DNA from: Candidatus Eubacterium faecigallinarum
GTDB taxonomy: Bacteria > Bacillota > Clostridia > Oscillospirales > Acutalibacteraceae
Assembly (NCBI GenBank): GCA_019115455.1
Contig: DXDN01000005.1
Span: forward strand, 159,768-223,767
Length of the DNA: 64,000 nucleotides
Reading direction: 5' to 3'
The notes under the pieces were generated by a model. That model was given only the letters and a program-made list of their open reading frames with translations. It ran no database searches and was not told the DNA's origin. The translations under genes were made by a program, and so were the position numbers. Numbering within the stretch: the first letter of the stretch is position 1; each line of letters begins with the position of its first letter. Of the stretch, positions 25,835 through 34,267 are shown one piece after another.

Positions 25835-26509
25835 TTATACTTCAATTATTTCGTTGAATACTGCGGTCATTTTTTTGCTGATATTTAAATCGATATGCAG
25901 CGAGCCGAAATACCAGTGCATATATTCCACGTTGTGCATAATTTCCTGAAGATAGGTGTTAAGCGGCGTGATGATAATATTCTGGTTTGTGCGCTGTTTA
26001 AGAATATCCTTTGCGATTGTGGGCGCTTCGTACGTCAGAATATAGTTGATATTCCTTTCGGTGTCGTTAAGGTTTGCCACGCCGTTTTTTAGTTCTTCGG
26101 CATTGGGGAGCTCGTCCTCCCACCACGATGTGCCCTTGTCACGCATGTAGGCGTCTTCGCTTTCTCCGCCGCCCATAACGAAAAATGTTTTGCCCTCAAA
26201 GGTGAATACCTCGCCGCGCATCAGGTGGTAGATGTTGTCGGCAATTTTGTGGGTGTTTCCGCCCTTCCAGCGGTATGGGGTGTAGGAGTTGAGAATATCG
26301 AAATTTTCGTGGGCTCCGTCCACAAAGCATATGGTGTATTTTCTCTTTTTCAGCCACTCCATGTTCTTCTTTTCTTTGGGGTCATCGGGGTTCCAAATAA
26401 AGCCGAAATCGCCGCAGACAATAAGGATGTCCTTTTCTGCAAGCTTGGAAAGGCGCGGATTTTTAAAGCACGAAATATCTCCGTGAGTATCGCCGGTAAT
26501 GTAAATCAT
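25835..26509 (-). CDS. metallophosphoesterase, calcineurin-like
   Basis: A 224-residue two-metal phosphoesterase. The start IYITGDTHGDISCF gives the D-x-H motif, VCGDFGFIW the G-D motif, and FVDGAHENFD takes the place of the usual GNH(D/E). The C-terminal HWYFGSLHIDLN supplies the later His residues. Phosphatase or phosphodiesterase function is likely; the substrate is unknown. ATG 26509 is preferred because GGAG lies 6 bases upstream; a TTG at 26521 is open but lies on that ribosome site. A single gene. Confidence 0.86.
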   Translation of the reverse strand: MIYITGDTHGDISCFKNPRLSKLAEKDILIVCGDFGFIWNPDDPKEKKNMEWLKKRKYTICFVDGAHENFDILNSYTPYRWKGGNTHKIADNIYHLMRGEVFTFEGKTFFVMGGGESEDAYMRDKGTSWWEDELPNAEELKNGVANLNDTERNINYILTYEAPTIAKDILKQRTNQNIIITPLNTYLQEIMHNVEYMHWYFGSLHIDLNISKKMTAVFNEIIEV

Positions 26510-26606
26510 AATTTTCTCCAAAAAAATATAAAATGGTCTTTAAAACAATAATAAAAGATGTTAAACTATTAATATAATATATTTTTATAATTAAGGTGTC
26601 AAGTCC

Positions 26607-27986
26607 ATGAAAAGAACACTTTCCTATATTTTAACCATTTGTATTATTGCGGCAACGCTGTTTGGCGTGCCATTCACCGCTCAGGCGGCAACTTATGAGC
26701 CTGACAGAAAAATTTATGCCGAGGCTTATATGCTTATTAATCTCGACGATGATTCTTATCCTGTTGTGGCTCAGAAAAATATCGACGAGCGGCTTTATCC
26801 TGCCTCACTTACAAAAATAGTTACCGCAATGGTGGTACTTAATAATGTTAAGGATCTTCAGGCAAAAACTGTTATGAGCCAAACCGCCTATGACGCGCTT
26901 CTTGGTACGGGAGCACAGGTTGCCGGTATCGAAGTGGGCGAGGAAATTACCATTGATATGCTTTTGTACCTGACCATGGTGTATTCGGCGTGCGACGCCT
27001 GCCATGTGCTGGCGGAATATGTTGCCGGTTCAGCTGATGCTTTCGTTTCAATGATGAACGAATACGTCAAGTCTCTTGGATGCAAGGATACTCATTTCGT
27101 CAATCCCGACGGACTGCACGACGAAAATCATTATTCCACAGCAAGGGATCTGGCAACCATTACAATTGCTGCTCTTAAAAATCCAAATTTTGTAAAATAT
27201 TCCACCACTACCCAGATTGAATATAAGGATATGACTCTCACCCATACCAATCTGATGCTTCAGCCGGGCTACCTGACATACTATTATGAGTATGCCCAGG
27301 GAATCAAAACCGGCTCTACGGAAGAAGCGGAATATTGTGTTATAACAAAAGCGTCAAAGGACGGATACAATTATCTTGCCGTCGTTTTAAAATCCCCTCA
27401 GCAGAGGATAAACGGCGAATCATATGAAACAAAATGCTCGTTTGTAGATGCGAAATCGCTGTTTGAATGGGCTTTTGACAGCTTGAAATATACTACTCTT
27501 GCCAGTCAGAACGAGGTTATCGGCGAAATTGCAGTTGAGGACGGCAAGGACGCCGACAGCGTTTTGCTTGTTGCCAAGGAGGACGTAAACGTTATTGTTC
27601 CTGCGGCGCTGGATAAGTCCGCCGTTATCGTTGAGATGGTTGACAAACCGGAGTATATCGAGGCACCGGTTGCCAAAGGGCAGGAAGTTTGCAAGGCGAA
27701 TATTATTTACGGCGACGAGGTTATCGCAACCATTGATCTTGTTGCCGCAAATGATGTTGAGCTTTCAACATTTTTAAAGGTTATAAATGCCGTTAAATCA
27801 TTTTTCGGCAGCACCGTTGTGAAAATTATTCTTGTGGTGATAGTTTTGTTGGCGGTCATTTATGTGTACCTCTTGGTAAGCAATAATATGAGAAAGAAAA
27901 AGCGCCGCATGCAGAAAGCACAGCGCGCTCAGATGAGGGACGATAATCCTGACGACTTCTTGCCGCCCCCTCAAAGACGTGAATAA
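26607..27986 (+). CDS. D-alanyl-D-alanine carboxypeptidase (DacF/PBP5 family)
   Basis: A 459-residue serine penicillin-binding protein that trims the terminal D-Ala of peptidoglycan stem peptides outside the cell. A signal peptide covers residues 1-27 (cleavage after AQA). SxxK is SLTK (Ser67, Lys70); KTG is at 234-236 (IKTGSTEEAEYC). The middle SxN motif reads S127-A-C129, so Asn is Cys. A C-terminal anchor (about 394-420) is followed by a basic tail, so the enzyme is membrane-held with the tail in the cytoplasm, unlike the amphipathic anchor of PBP5. A weak -10 TATAAT is at 26573-26578. Confidence 0.88.
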   Translation: MKRTLSYILTICIIAATLFGVPFTAQAATYEPDRKIYAEAYMLINLDDDSYPVVAQKNIDERLYPASLTKIVTAMVVLNNVKDLQAKTVMSQTAYDALLGTGAQVAGIEVGEEITIDMLLYLTMVYSACDACHVLAEYVAGSADAFVSMMNEYVKSLGCKDTHFVNPDGLHDENHYSTARDLATITIAALKNPNFVKYSTTTQIEYKDMTLTHTNLMLQPGYLTYYYEYAQGIKTGSTEEAEYCVITKASKDGYNYLAVVLKSPQQRINGESYETKCSFVDAKSLFEWAFDSLKYTTLASQNEVIGEIAVEDGKDADSVLLVAKEDVNVIVPAALDKSAVIVEMVDKPEYIEAPVAKGQEVCKANIIYGDEVIATIDLVAANDVELSTFLKVINAVKSFFGSTVVKIILVVIVLLAVIYVYLLVSNNMRKKKRRMQKAQRAQMRDDNPDDFLPPPQRRE

Positions 27987-28022
27987 CCCGTAAAACAGGG
28001 CGAAAATAGCAAATAAAAAATT

Positions 28023-28066
28023 AAGGTCAGAAAAAGTCAAAAAAACTATTGACTTTTTCTGACCTT
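28023..28066. promoter_or_regulatory. mirror-image pair of CtsR operators
   Basis: A perfect 18-bp inverted repeat (AAGGTCAGAAAAAGTCAA at 28023-28040 and its complement at 28049-28066) around an 8-base spacer. Each arm is a CtsR-type heptad pair, GGTCAGA-AAA-AGTCAA, one base off the known RGTCAAA-NAN-RGTCAAA. The right arm contains the -35 box of the ctsR promoter. Confidence 0.8.
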
Positions 28067-28077
28067 TGTGCTATTAT
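28049..28077 (+). promoter_or_regulatory. ctsR operon promoter
   Basis: TTGACT (28049-28054), 17 bases, TATTAT (28072-28077) with TGC upstream (extended -10). It is flanked on both sides by CtsR sites, so repression by blocking RNA polymerase is expected. Confidence 0.85.
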
Positions 28078-28087
28078 GACAACAGAA

Positions 28088-28104
28088 GGTCAAAGAAAGT
28101 CAAA
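28088..28104 (+). promoter_or_regulatory. perfect CtsR operator
   Basis: GGTCAAA-GAA-AGTCAAA matches the CtsR consensus exactly and lies just after the expected transcription start near 28084. A further half-site TTTGACC is at 28128-28134. Confidence 0.9.
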
Positions 28105-28155
28105 GTCAAAAGAGAATTTGGCCTTCGTTTGACCATAAAAGGAAGTGATTGGAAA

Positions 28156-28605
28156 ATGAAGCTAAGTGACGTAATTGCGGATATGATTCTTGACATGTTT
28201 GATGACAACACATCAACTGTTCAGATACAGCGTAATGACCTTGCGGCACAGCTTGGATGCGTGCCAAGTCAGATAAACTATGTTATCACATCACGATTCA
28301 CACCTGAGCAGGGCTACAGAATTGAGTCACGGCGCGGAGGCGGCGGCTGTATAATGATTACCAGGGCAGCCAGTAAGGAAAATGCCATCGTGTCGCTGAT
28401 AAACTCAGTGGGTTCCTCAATAGGTGAGAAGGACGCCAAGGCTCATATTTACAATTTGAACTATCAGGGAGTTGTCAGTGACAAGGCGGCGCAGATGATG
28501 CTTGCGGTAATCGGTGACAATAATTTTAAAGGCTTGTCCCCTGATACTAAGAATACCATAAGAGCAAGCCAGTTAAAACAAATGCTTTTAGCATATATTA
28601 ATTAA
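28156..28605 (+). CDS. ctsR: CtsR, class III heat-shock repressor
   Basis: A 149-residue repressor of clp genes. The winged HTH is at the N-terminus (QIQRNDLAAQLGCVPSQINY) and the glycine-rich wing reads RRGGGGCIMI; in bacilli this loop is the temperature sensor. The C-terminal part binds McsB in known systems. ATG 28156 is chosen because GGAAGTG lies 8 bases upstream and the family starts here; an earlier in-frame ATG would fall in the operators. First gene of the operon, repressing itself through the sites at 28023-28104. Confidence 0.95.
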   Translation: MKLSDVIADMILDMFDDNTSTVQIQRNDLAAQLGCVPSQINYVITSRFTPEQGYRIESRRGGGGCIMITRAASKENAIVSLINSVGSSIGEKDAKAHIYNLNYQGVVSDKAAQMMLAVIGDNNFKGLSPDTKNTIRASQLKQMLLAYIN

Positions 28606-28618
28606 GGAGGAATGACTT

Positions 28619-29161
28619 ATGTTATGTCAACATTGTAATAAAAATGAGGCAACAACTCATATTAAAAAGAATATAAACGGTCAGCGCGAGGAAATGCATT
28701 TGTGCTCCGAGTGCGCTAAGGAACTGGGTGTTATGGATGAATTCAGAATGCCGAGCATGAACGAATTTTTCTCAGACAGCTTTCTCGGAAACTTCCTGGG
28801 AGCAGGAGTTGCCGCAATGAATTCCATTGCCGGCGTAGACAGATGCTCCACCTGCGGCTCCTCCTTTAACGATATTGTAAAGGGCGGCCATCTGGGATGC
28901 AGCGACTGCTACGACAAATTCGGCGACAGGCTTGAACCGTCAATAAGAAAAATCCACGGCAAAACAAAGCATATAGGAAAGTTCATTTCCTACGATGAAA
29001 AGGAAGAGCCAAAGAAGGCAGAGAAAAAACCTGAGCCTCAGGTGGATCCAGTAGAAAATCTCAGGGCACAGCTTGAAACTGCGATTAAGGAACAGCGCTT
29101 TGAAGACGCCGCTGTTCTCAGAGATAAAATAAAGGATCTTACGGAGGGCAAAAATGAGTAA
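28619..29161 (+). CDS. mcsA: McsA, activator of the arginine kinase
   Basis: A 180-residue protein with treble CxxC zinc sites (CQHCNKNEA, LCSECAKEL, CSTCGSSF with CSDCYDKF) and a C-terminal UVR motif (LRAQLETAIKEQRFEDAAVL). In bacilli McsA activates McsB and tunes CtsR release. AAGGAGG precedes the ATG. It overlaps mcsB by 8 bases. Confidence 0.94.
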   Translation: MLCQHCNKNEATTHIKKNINGQREEMHLCSECAKELGVMDEFRMPSMNEFFSDSFLGNFLGAGVAAMNSIAGVDRCSTCGSSFNDIVKGGHLGCSDCYDKFGDRLEPSIRKIHGKTKHIGKFISYDEKEEPKKAEKKPEPQVDPVENLRAQLETAIKEQRFEDAAVLRDKIKDLTEGKNE

Positions 29162-30149
29162 GTGGTATAGCGGACAGGGAAGCAACAGCGATGTTGTTAT
29201 GTCATCAAAAATAAGACTTGCGAGAAATTTACAGAAAACACCGTTTCCGTGCAGAATGAGTAATGAAGTCAGACGCACGGTTTGTAAGAAAATCTTTGCG
29301 GCTTTGCAGAATTCGCCTTTTGCAGGGGAATTTGACCTGATTGAGCTGAACACCCTGAGCGATATGGAAAAAATAGCTCTGGCGGAAAAAGGCTTTATCA
29401 GTCCTGAAATGGCACGCCAGACCAAATATTCGGCGGTCCTGCTTTCAAAGGATGAAAGCTGCAGCATAATGCTTTGCGAAGAGGATCATATCAGACTCTG
29501 CGTTATGAATGTCGGCGACGACTTGAAAGAAGCCTATAAAAAGGCGGACGAAATAGATAATGTCCTTATCAAAAGCATGAGGATAGCATTCAGCGACAAG
29601 CTCGGCTTTTTGACTTCTAACCCCATGCATCTCGGCACAGGAATGAAAGCGTCAGTGGCTCTTCATCTTCCTGCTATAAGAGAGAGAAATATGATAAGCA
29701 CACTCAGCGCAATGGTCGGCAAGCTTGGATTCTCAATAAGACCTCTTTATTCAGGAAACGGAGCGTTTTATGAGCTTTCAAACGAGATCAGCCTCGGCAT
29801 CACCGAGGAGAATGCCCTCGATAATCTGACTGCTATTTGTGACCAGATCGTAGCTCAGGAGAGAAAATTCCGCACAGAACTTATGGAATATTCAGATTTT
29901 GAGGATAAAATATTCAGAGCTATGGGCACACTTAAGATGGCGAGAAAGCTGACCGTAAGTGAATTTTTTGAGCTGATATCCCTTGCCCGTCTCGGAGTAT
30001 CAATGAACAGCTTTGATATAAGCTATGAAAATATAGGTAATATGATTCATTCCCTGGGTACTGCGTCAATAATTTCACAGGCAGAGACAGAATTTTCTGC
30101 CGACGATGCCGACAGAATCAGAGCCCAGTATGTTAGGGAAAATATATAA
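29154..30149 (+). CDS. mcsB: McsB protein arginine kinase
   Basis: A 331-residue kinase related to phosphagen kinases that phosphorylates arginines on CtsR and on proteins sent to ClpCP. Motifs: VVMSSKIRLARNL near the start (ATP/arginine-binding), CEEDHIRLCVMNVG, and the substrate-loop region GTGMKASVALHLP. Length is slightly short of the usual 350, mostly at the C-terminus. Co-translated with mcsA. Confidence 0.94.
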   Translation: MSKWYSGQGSNSDVVMSSKIRLARNLQKTPFPCRMSNEVRRTVCKKIFAALQNSPFAGEFDLIELNTLSDMEKIALAEKGFISPEMARQTKYSAVLLSKDESCSIMLCEEDHIRLCVMNVGDDLKEAYKKADEIDNVLIKSMRIAFSDKLGFLTSNPMHLGTGMKASVALHLPAIRERNMISTLSAMVGKLGFSIRPLYSGNGAFYELSNEISLGITEENALDNLTAICDQIVAQERKFRTELMEYSDFEDKIFRAMGTLKMARKLTVSEFFELISLARLGVSMNSFDISYENIGNMIHSLGTASIISQAETEFSADDADRIRAQYVRENI

Positions 30150-30201
30150 TTCGGGATATAATTAGATAATAAGTAGTTATGTCCTGAAGGGAGGTATAAC
30201 T

Positions 30202-32625
30202 ATGTACAGGTTTAATTATTTTACGCAAAAATCAAACGAAGCTTTGAATTTGGCAATAAAATCCGCTGAAAATCTCGGACATAATTATGTAGGCAGTGAG
30301 CATATCTTGCTGGGACTGCTTAAAACGGAATCAGGTATGGCTTATTCCGCCCTTGACGAAAAGGGCATAACTGCATCTGATCTTGAAGATTTTATTAAAG
30401 AGAACATCGGTGTCGGCAATCCGACAAGACTGACGCCCGATGATTTTACCCCCAGAAGTAAGAGGGTTCTTGACGTAGCGTTTCAGATTGCCCGTGGTAT
30501 GCTTAACAGTTTTGTTGATACCGAGCATATCCTGCTGGCACTGCTTCAGGAGGGCGATTCCTATGCGGTAAAATTTATCAATTCAGCCGGAATAGATGAA
30601 AGACAGCTCTTTGAGGAAATAGCTGCAAACATCGGCAGAGGCGAAGCAAAGCAAAACGAAAGCGGCAAAAAGTCCAAAAACGGAAAATCGAAAACTCCTA
30701 CTCTGGATGAATTCGGCAAAGACCTTACCGCCCTTGCCAAGGAGGGCAAGATAGACCCCGTAATCGGCAGGGAAGAGGAAATTCAGCGAGTTATCCAGAT
30801 ACTTTCCCGCCGTACCAAGAATAACCCCTGCCTTATCGGTGAGCCGGGTGTCGGCAAAACAGCCATTGCGGAGGGACTTGCGCTTAAGATAGTACGCAAC
30901 GAGGTTCCCGAGCTTTTGGCTGGCAAAAAGATAGTAGCCCTTGACCTTACTTCAATGGTTGCCGGCACTAAGTACAGAGGCGATTTTGAGGAACGTATCA
31001 AGAAAGCTATGGACGAGGTAAAGAACGCCAAGGACGTAATTTTGTTCATAGACGAGGTACACACCATAATCGGAGCAGGCGCGGCAGAGGGCGCAACTGA
31101 CGCCGCAAATATTCTTAAACCGTCTTTGGCAAGAGGCGAGATTCAGGTAATCGGCGCTACCACCATTAATGAATACAGAAAGAATATTGAAAAAGACGCC
31201 GCACTTGAAAGACGTTTTCAGCCGGTAATGGTTGGCGAGCCTACAGAAGAGGAGGCAATTGAGATACTCAAGGGACTCCGTGACAAATATGAGGCTCATC
31301 ATAAGGTTAAAATTCCGGATGACGCCATTGTCAGCGCAGTTAAAATGTCCTCAAGGTATATCGCCGACAGATTCCTGCCCGATAAGGCAATAGACCTTAT
31401 CGACGAGGCGGCGTCACGTGTAAGACTTAAAGCGTACACCGTTCCGGATAATCTTAAGGAAATGGAAAAAGAGCTCAAGTCTCTGGAGGAGGAAAAATCT
31501 TCCGCCGTAAGAGCGCAGGACTATGAGCAGGCGGCTGTTATCAGGGATAAGGAGAACAAGCTTAAGACGCTTCTTGACGAGGAAAAGGAGAAATGGAAGA
31601 ACCTTTCATCTCATCAGGTTAAGGAGATCTCCGTTGAGGATATCGCCAGCGTGGTTTCCTCCTGGACGGGTATTCCCGCAACTCAGATTACCGAAGAGGA
31701 GTCACAAAGACTGCTTAATCTTGAAAAAATCCTCCACGAAAGAATCGTCGGTCAGGATCAGGCGGTTACCAGCGTAGCCAGGGCAATACGCCGCGGCAGA
31801 GCAGGACTTAAAAATCCGAAACGTCCTATCGGTTCATTTATCTTCCTGGGTCCTACAGGCGTCGGCAAAACGGAGCTTTGCAAAACTCTTGCTGAGGCAA
31901 TGTTCGGCGACGAAGACGCAATCATAAGACTTGATATGTCAGAATATATGGAAAAGCATACCGTTTCAAAACTTATCGGTTCACCTCCCGGATATGTGGG
32001 ATTTGACGAGGGCGGTCAGCTTACCGAAAAGATAAGAAGAAAGCCATATTCCGTTGTGCTCTTTGATGAGATTGAAAAGGCGCACCCCGATGTGTTTAAT
32101 ATGCTTCTTCAGATACTTGAGGACGGCGTTCTTACCGATTCTCAGGGCAGAAAGGTAAGCTTTAAAAATGCAGTTATCATTATGACATCCAATGTCGGCG
32201 CGTCTAAGATAACCGATCCTAAGTCAGCGCTGGGCTTCGGTGACGACAAGAAGGACGAAAACGAAAATATCGAAAAGCTTGTTATGGAAGACCTTAAGGC
32301 AACATTTAAGCCGGAATTCCTTAACCGTGTTGACGAAATAATCGTTTTCAAACAGCTTGAAAAGGACGATATCAAGGAAATCGCAAGACGTATGCTTGTT
32401 TCTCTTACGAAACAGCTTGCTCAGCTTGGTACTCAGGTAACATTTACCGACGCTGCGGTATCAGCTTTGGCAGACGCAGGTTTTGATAAAGTCTACGGCG
32501 CACGTCCTCTCAGACGAGCAATTCAGACTAAGATTGAGGACAGATTGTCAGAGCTTATTCTTGAAAAGAAGCTCGGTGATAAATGCACCGTTGATTTCAA
32601 AGACAATGAATTTACCTTCGAGTAA
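30202..32625 (+). CDS. clpC: ClpC ATPase subunit of the Clp protease
   Basis: An 807-residue HSP100 unfoldase feeding substrates to ClpP. The N-domain with two Clp_N repeats occupies 1-145. AAA domain 1 has Walker A GEPGVGKTAI; the middle region carries a UVR-type helix (AVRAQDYEQAAVIRDKENKL), the docking site for McsB/MecA-type adaptors. AAA domain 2 has LGPTGVGKTEL and SEYMEKHTVSKLIGSPPGYVG. The C-terminal D2 small domain is complete. GGGAGG lies upstream of the ATG. Last gene of the ctsR operon, ending at a strong terminator. Confidence 0.97.
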   Translation: MYRFNYFTQKSNEALNLAIKSAENLGHNYVGSEHILLGLLKTESGMAYSALDEKGITASDLEDFIKENIGVGNPTRLTPDDFTPRSKRVLDVAFQIARGMLNSFVDTEHILLALLQEGDSYAVKFINSAGIDERQLFEEIAANIGRGEAKQNESGKKSKNGKSKTPTLDEFGKDLTALAKEGKIDPVIGREEEIQRVIQILSRRTKNNPCLIGEPGVGKTAIAEGLALKIVRNEVPELLAGKKIVALDLTSMVAGTKYRGDFEERIKKAMDEVKNAKDVILFIDEVHTIIGAGAAEGATDAANILKPSLARGEIQVIGATTINEYRKNIEKDAALERRFQPVMVGEPTEEEAIEILKGLRDKYEAHHKVKIPDDAIVSAVKMSSRYIADRFLPDKAIDLIDEAASRVRLKAYTVPDNLKEMEKELKSLEEEKSSAVRAQDYEQAAVIRDKENKLKTLLDEEKEKWKNLSSHQVKEISVEDIASVVSSWTGIPATQITEEESQRLLNLEKILHERIVGQDQAVTSVARAIRRGRAGLKNPKRPIGSFIFLGPTGVGKTELCKTLAEAMFGDEDAIIRLDMSEYMEKHTVSKLIGSPPGYVGFDEGGQLTEKIRRKPYSVVLFDEIEKAHPDVFNMLLQILEDGVLTDSQGRKVSFKNAVIIMTSNVGASKITDPKSALGFGDDKKDENENIEKLVMEDLKATFKPEFLNRVDEIIVFKQLEKDDIKEIARRMLVSLTKQLAQLGTQVTFTDAAVSALADAGFDKVYGARPLRRAIQTKIEDRLSELILEKKLGDKCTVDFKDNEFTFE

Positions 32626-32648
32626 TCAACAGCTGTTTAATAAAATAT

Positions 32649-32682
32649 ATCCCCCTGTCGTAAAAGACAGGGGGATTTTTTT
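32649..32682 (+). terminator. intrinsic terminator of the ctsR operon
   Basis: Perfect 11-bp stem ATCCCCCTGTC / GACAGGGGGAT with a GTAAAA loop and six or more Ts. Confidence 0.95.
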
Positions 32683-32700
32683 GCTTTAAATATTAAATTT

Positions 32701-33078
32701 TCATCTGCTTATAACTGCCTTGATTGCCGCCTGAGCCGCAAATACCGCCAGCACGCAGAGAACAACGCTCAGCACGGCATATATCACAGCCTGGGCGGTG
32801 TTGCCGTTTTTCATAAGTCCCGATGTTTCATAAGCGAAAGTTGAAAAGGTAGTAAAGCCGCCGCATACTCCCACCTGAAGCATCAGCACCAAATTAGGAT
32901 TGATATTTTTCCGTTCGGCAAGAGCGGTAATTATTCCAATCATAAAAGCGCCTGCAACGTTGATAAACAGCGTTTTAAAAGGGAAAGCATCATTCCCTTT
33001 TATGGGAATAAGCCCTATAAGATATCTGAGCACGGCGCCGATAAATCCGCCGGCACCTACTAAAACACATTTCAGCAT
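32701..33078 (-). CDS. crcB: fluoride channel Fluc/CrcB
   Basis: A 125-residue four-TM fluoride exporter subunit that works as a dual-topology dimer. Motifs: VGAGGFIGAVLRYLIG, TLFINVAGAFMIG and VGVCGGFTTFSTFAYE, which hold the pore Phe and Asn residues. ATG 33078 is chosen with AGGAGG seven bases upstream. A longer frame reaches into the neighbour without a ribosome site. No fluoride riboswitch is visible, since it is second in its operon. Whether one homodimer or a pair is used cannot be seen; only one copy is here. Confidence 0.93.
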   Translation of the reverse strand: MLKCVLVGAGGFIGAVLRYLIGLIPIKGNDAFPFKTLFINVAGAFMIGIITALAERKNINPNLVLMLQVGVCGGFTTFSTFAYETSGLMKNGNTAQAVIYAVLSVVLCVLAVFAAQAAIKAVISR

Positions 33079-33092
33079 ACTGTCCTCCTGTA

Positions 33093-33554
33093 TCAAAGGC
33101 TTGCCGGAATAAGCATTATTCCGGATTCCGTAATATCCACCATGCCGTACTCTCCGCTGCAAACCGCGCCGGGATTCATAATGTAAAGCCCGTCGTCATA
33201 TCCGGTGTACTGGGTATGGGTGTGACCGAAAAGGCAGATATCCGCATGGCATCTTTTCGCTTCCCGAATAATTGTTTCATATCCGAATTTGACACGGTAG
33301 GTGTGCCCGTGAGCTATCAGGATTCTTTTCCCGTCCTCTTCGATCAGTTTTTGAGCGGGAAAAAGAGAATGCCAGTCATTATTTCCCGCAACACGGTGAT
33401 ATTTGAGCATAGGATAAACCGAGAGCACACTGTCAAAGTCATCGTCAATGTCGCCCAGAAAAATGAATTTGTCGGCAGTGCTCTTGTGCATTTCTATGAT
33501 TTCAAAAAGATTTCCCATTGCTCTGTGGGAATCTGATACAACCACAAGTCTCAT
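33093..33554 (-). CDS. YfcE/MJ0936-type phosphodiesterase
   Basis: A 153-residue metallophosphoesterase of the YfcE type. Metal ligands: VVSDSHRAMGN (D-x-H), IFLGDIDDDFD (G-D), VAGNNDWHS (GNND), LIAHGHTYRVKFG and CLFGHTHTQY (GHTH). It is compact and complete. The family hydrolyses phosphodiesters such as cyclic nucleotides in vitro; the cellular substrate is unknown. The gene sits 14 bases before crcB on the same strand. Its -35 box overlaps the start of the divergent gene at 33619. Confidence 0.9.
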   Translation of the reverse strand: MRLVVVSDSHRAMGNLFEIIEMHKSTADKFIFLGDIDDDFDSVLSVYPMLKYHRVAGNNDWHSLFPAQKLIEEDGKRILIAHGHTYRVKFGYETIIREAKRCHADICLFGHTHTQYTGYDDGLYIMNPGAVCSGEYGMVDITESGIMLIPASL

Positions 33555-33590
33555 TCATAAAACTCCGTTTATATTCATAGATTATATTAG

Positions 33591-33619
33591 ATTATACACT
33601 AAAGGGGAGATTATTTCAA
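33591..33619 (-). promoter_or_regulatory. promoter of the phosphodiesterase-crcB operon
   Basis: Minus strand: TTGAAA (33619-33614), 17 bases, TATAAT (33596-33591). The -35 overlaps the start codon of the plus-strand gene at 33619, so the two units may interfere. Confidence 0.62.
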
Positions 33620-33858
33620 TGAATAACAGCGATCTTGAAAAAATGATGAAGACGGCGAAAGAAAAAACAGGCGTTGATATAGAGGGTATGAAAAAAGCGG
33701 CTGAAACAGGAAAACTTGATGATTTTATCAATAAAAATCTTTCGGCAGAAGCCACGAAAAAAATCAAAAATGTTTTGTCCAGCAAGGAGGCTGCGGAAAA
33801 ACTGCTTGCCTCACCTCAGGCAAAGGAACTGATAAAAAAACTAACACAAGACAAGTAA
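33619..33858 (+). CDS. small helical protein of unknown function (cassette gene 1)
   Basis: A 79-residue, Lys/Ala/Glu-rich protein predicted to be all helix (for example MKKAAETGKLDDFINKNLSA, VLSSKEAAEKLLASPQAKEL), with no membrane segment or signal. ATG 33619 has GGGGAG upstream. It heads three closely packed small genes (gaps of 10 bases and -1 base). I do not recognise it. Cytoplasmic; possibly a partner of the next two proteins. Confidence 0.7.
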   Translation: MNNSDLEKMMKTAKEKTGVDIEGMKKAAETGKLDDFINKNLSAEATKKIKNVLSSKEAAEKLLASPQAKELIKKLTQDK

Positions 33859-33868
33859 GGGAACAGAT

Positions 33869-34267
33869 ATGGATAATCTCAATGATATAATAAACAATCT
33901 CAGTGCAGATGATATAAATATGCTAAAAAGCGTCGCCTCGTCGATCCTCGGCGAGGAGGCGCAAAAAAGCGCCGGGCAAAAAGCCCCGGAATCCCAAAAT
34001 AATAACAACAGCGGCAACGGCGGCATCGGTATGGAAAACCTGACAAAAGCGCTTATGCCGTCAAACGGCATCGACAACATTGACTTTGATATGATAATGA
34101 AAGCAAAAACAATATTTGAAAAAATGAACTCCACTAAGAGCAAAAATGCCGATTTGATAATGGCGCTCAAGCCGCATCTTAATCCCAAGACTCAGGATAA
34201 GGCAGATCAGGCTTTGCGTATATTAAAGCTGTTTGAGATACTGCCGCTTTTAAGGGAGCTGTTTTAA
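33869..34267 (+). CDS. small protein with Asn/Gly linker (cassette gene 2)
   Basis: A 132-residue protein: a helical N-part (about 1-35, DDINMLKSVASSILGEEAQ), a flexible linker (about 45-55, NNNNSGNGGIG) and a helical C-part (about 56-132) ending LKLFEILPLLRELF. No signal or membrane segment. From memory, similar proteins lie beside a small two-TM protein in other clostridia, but I know no function. Its stop overlaps the next ATG (TAATG). Confidence 0.7.
   Translation: MDNLNDIINNLSADDINMLKSVASSILGEEAQKSAGQKAPESQNNNNSGNGGIGMENLTKALMPSNGIDNIDFDMIMKAKTIFEKMNSTKSKNADLIMALKPHLNPKTQDKADQALRILKLFEILPLLRELF

Noticed and set aside
28023..28066. The large palindrome as a plain terminator of the carboxypeptidase gene
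   Set aside because: No T tract follows, and both arms match the CtsR heptads one base off; I list it as operators, though a weak stop effect is possible.
33079..33092. A fluoride riboswitch before crcB
   Set aside because: crcB is second in its operon with a 14-base gap, and the leader before the first gene is too short for the fold.
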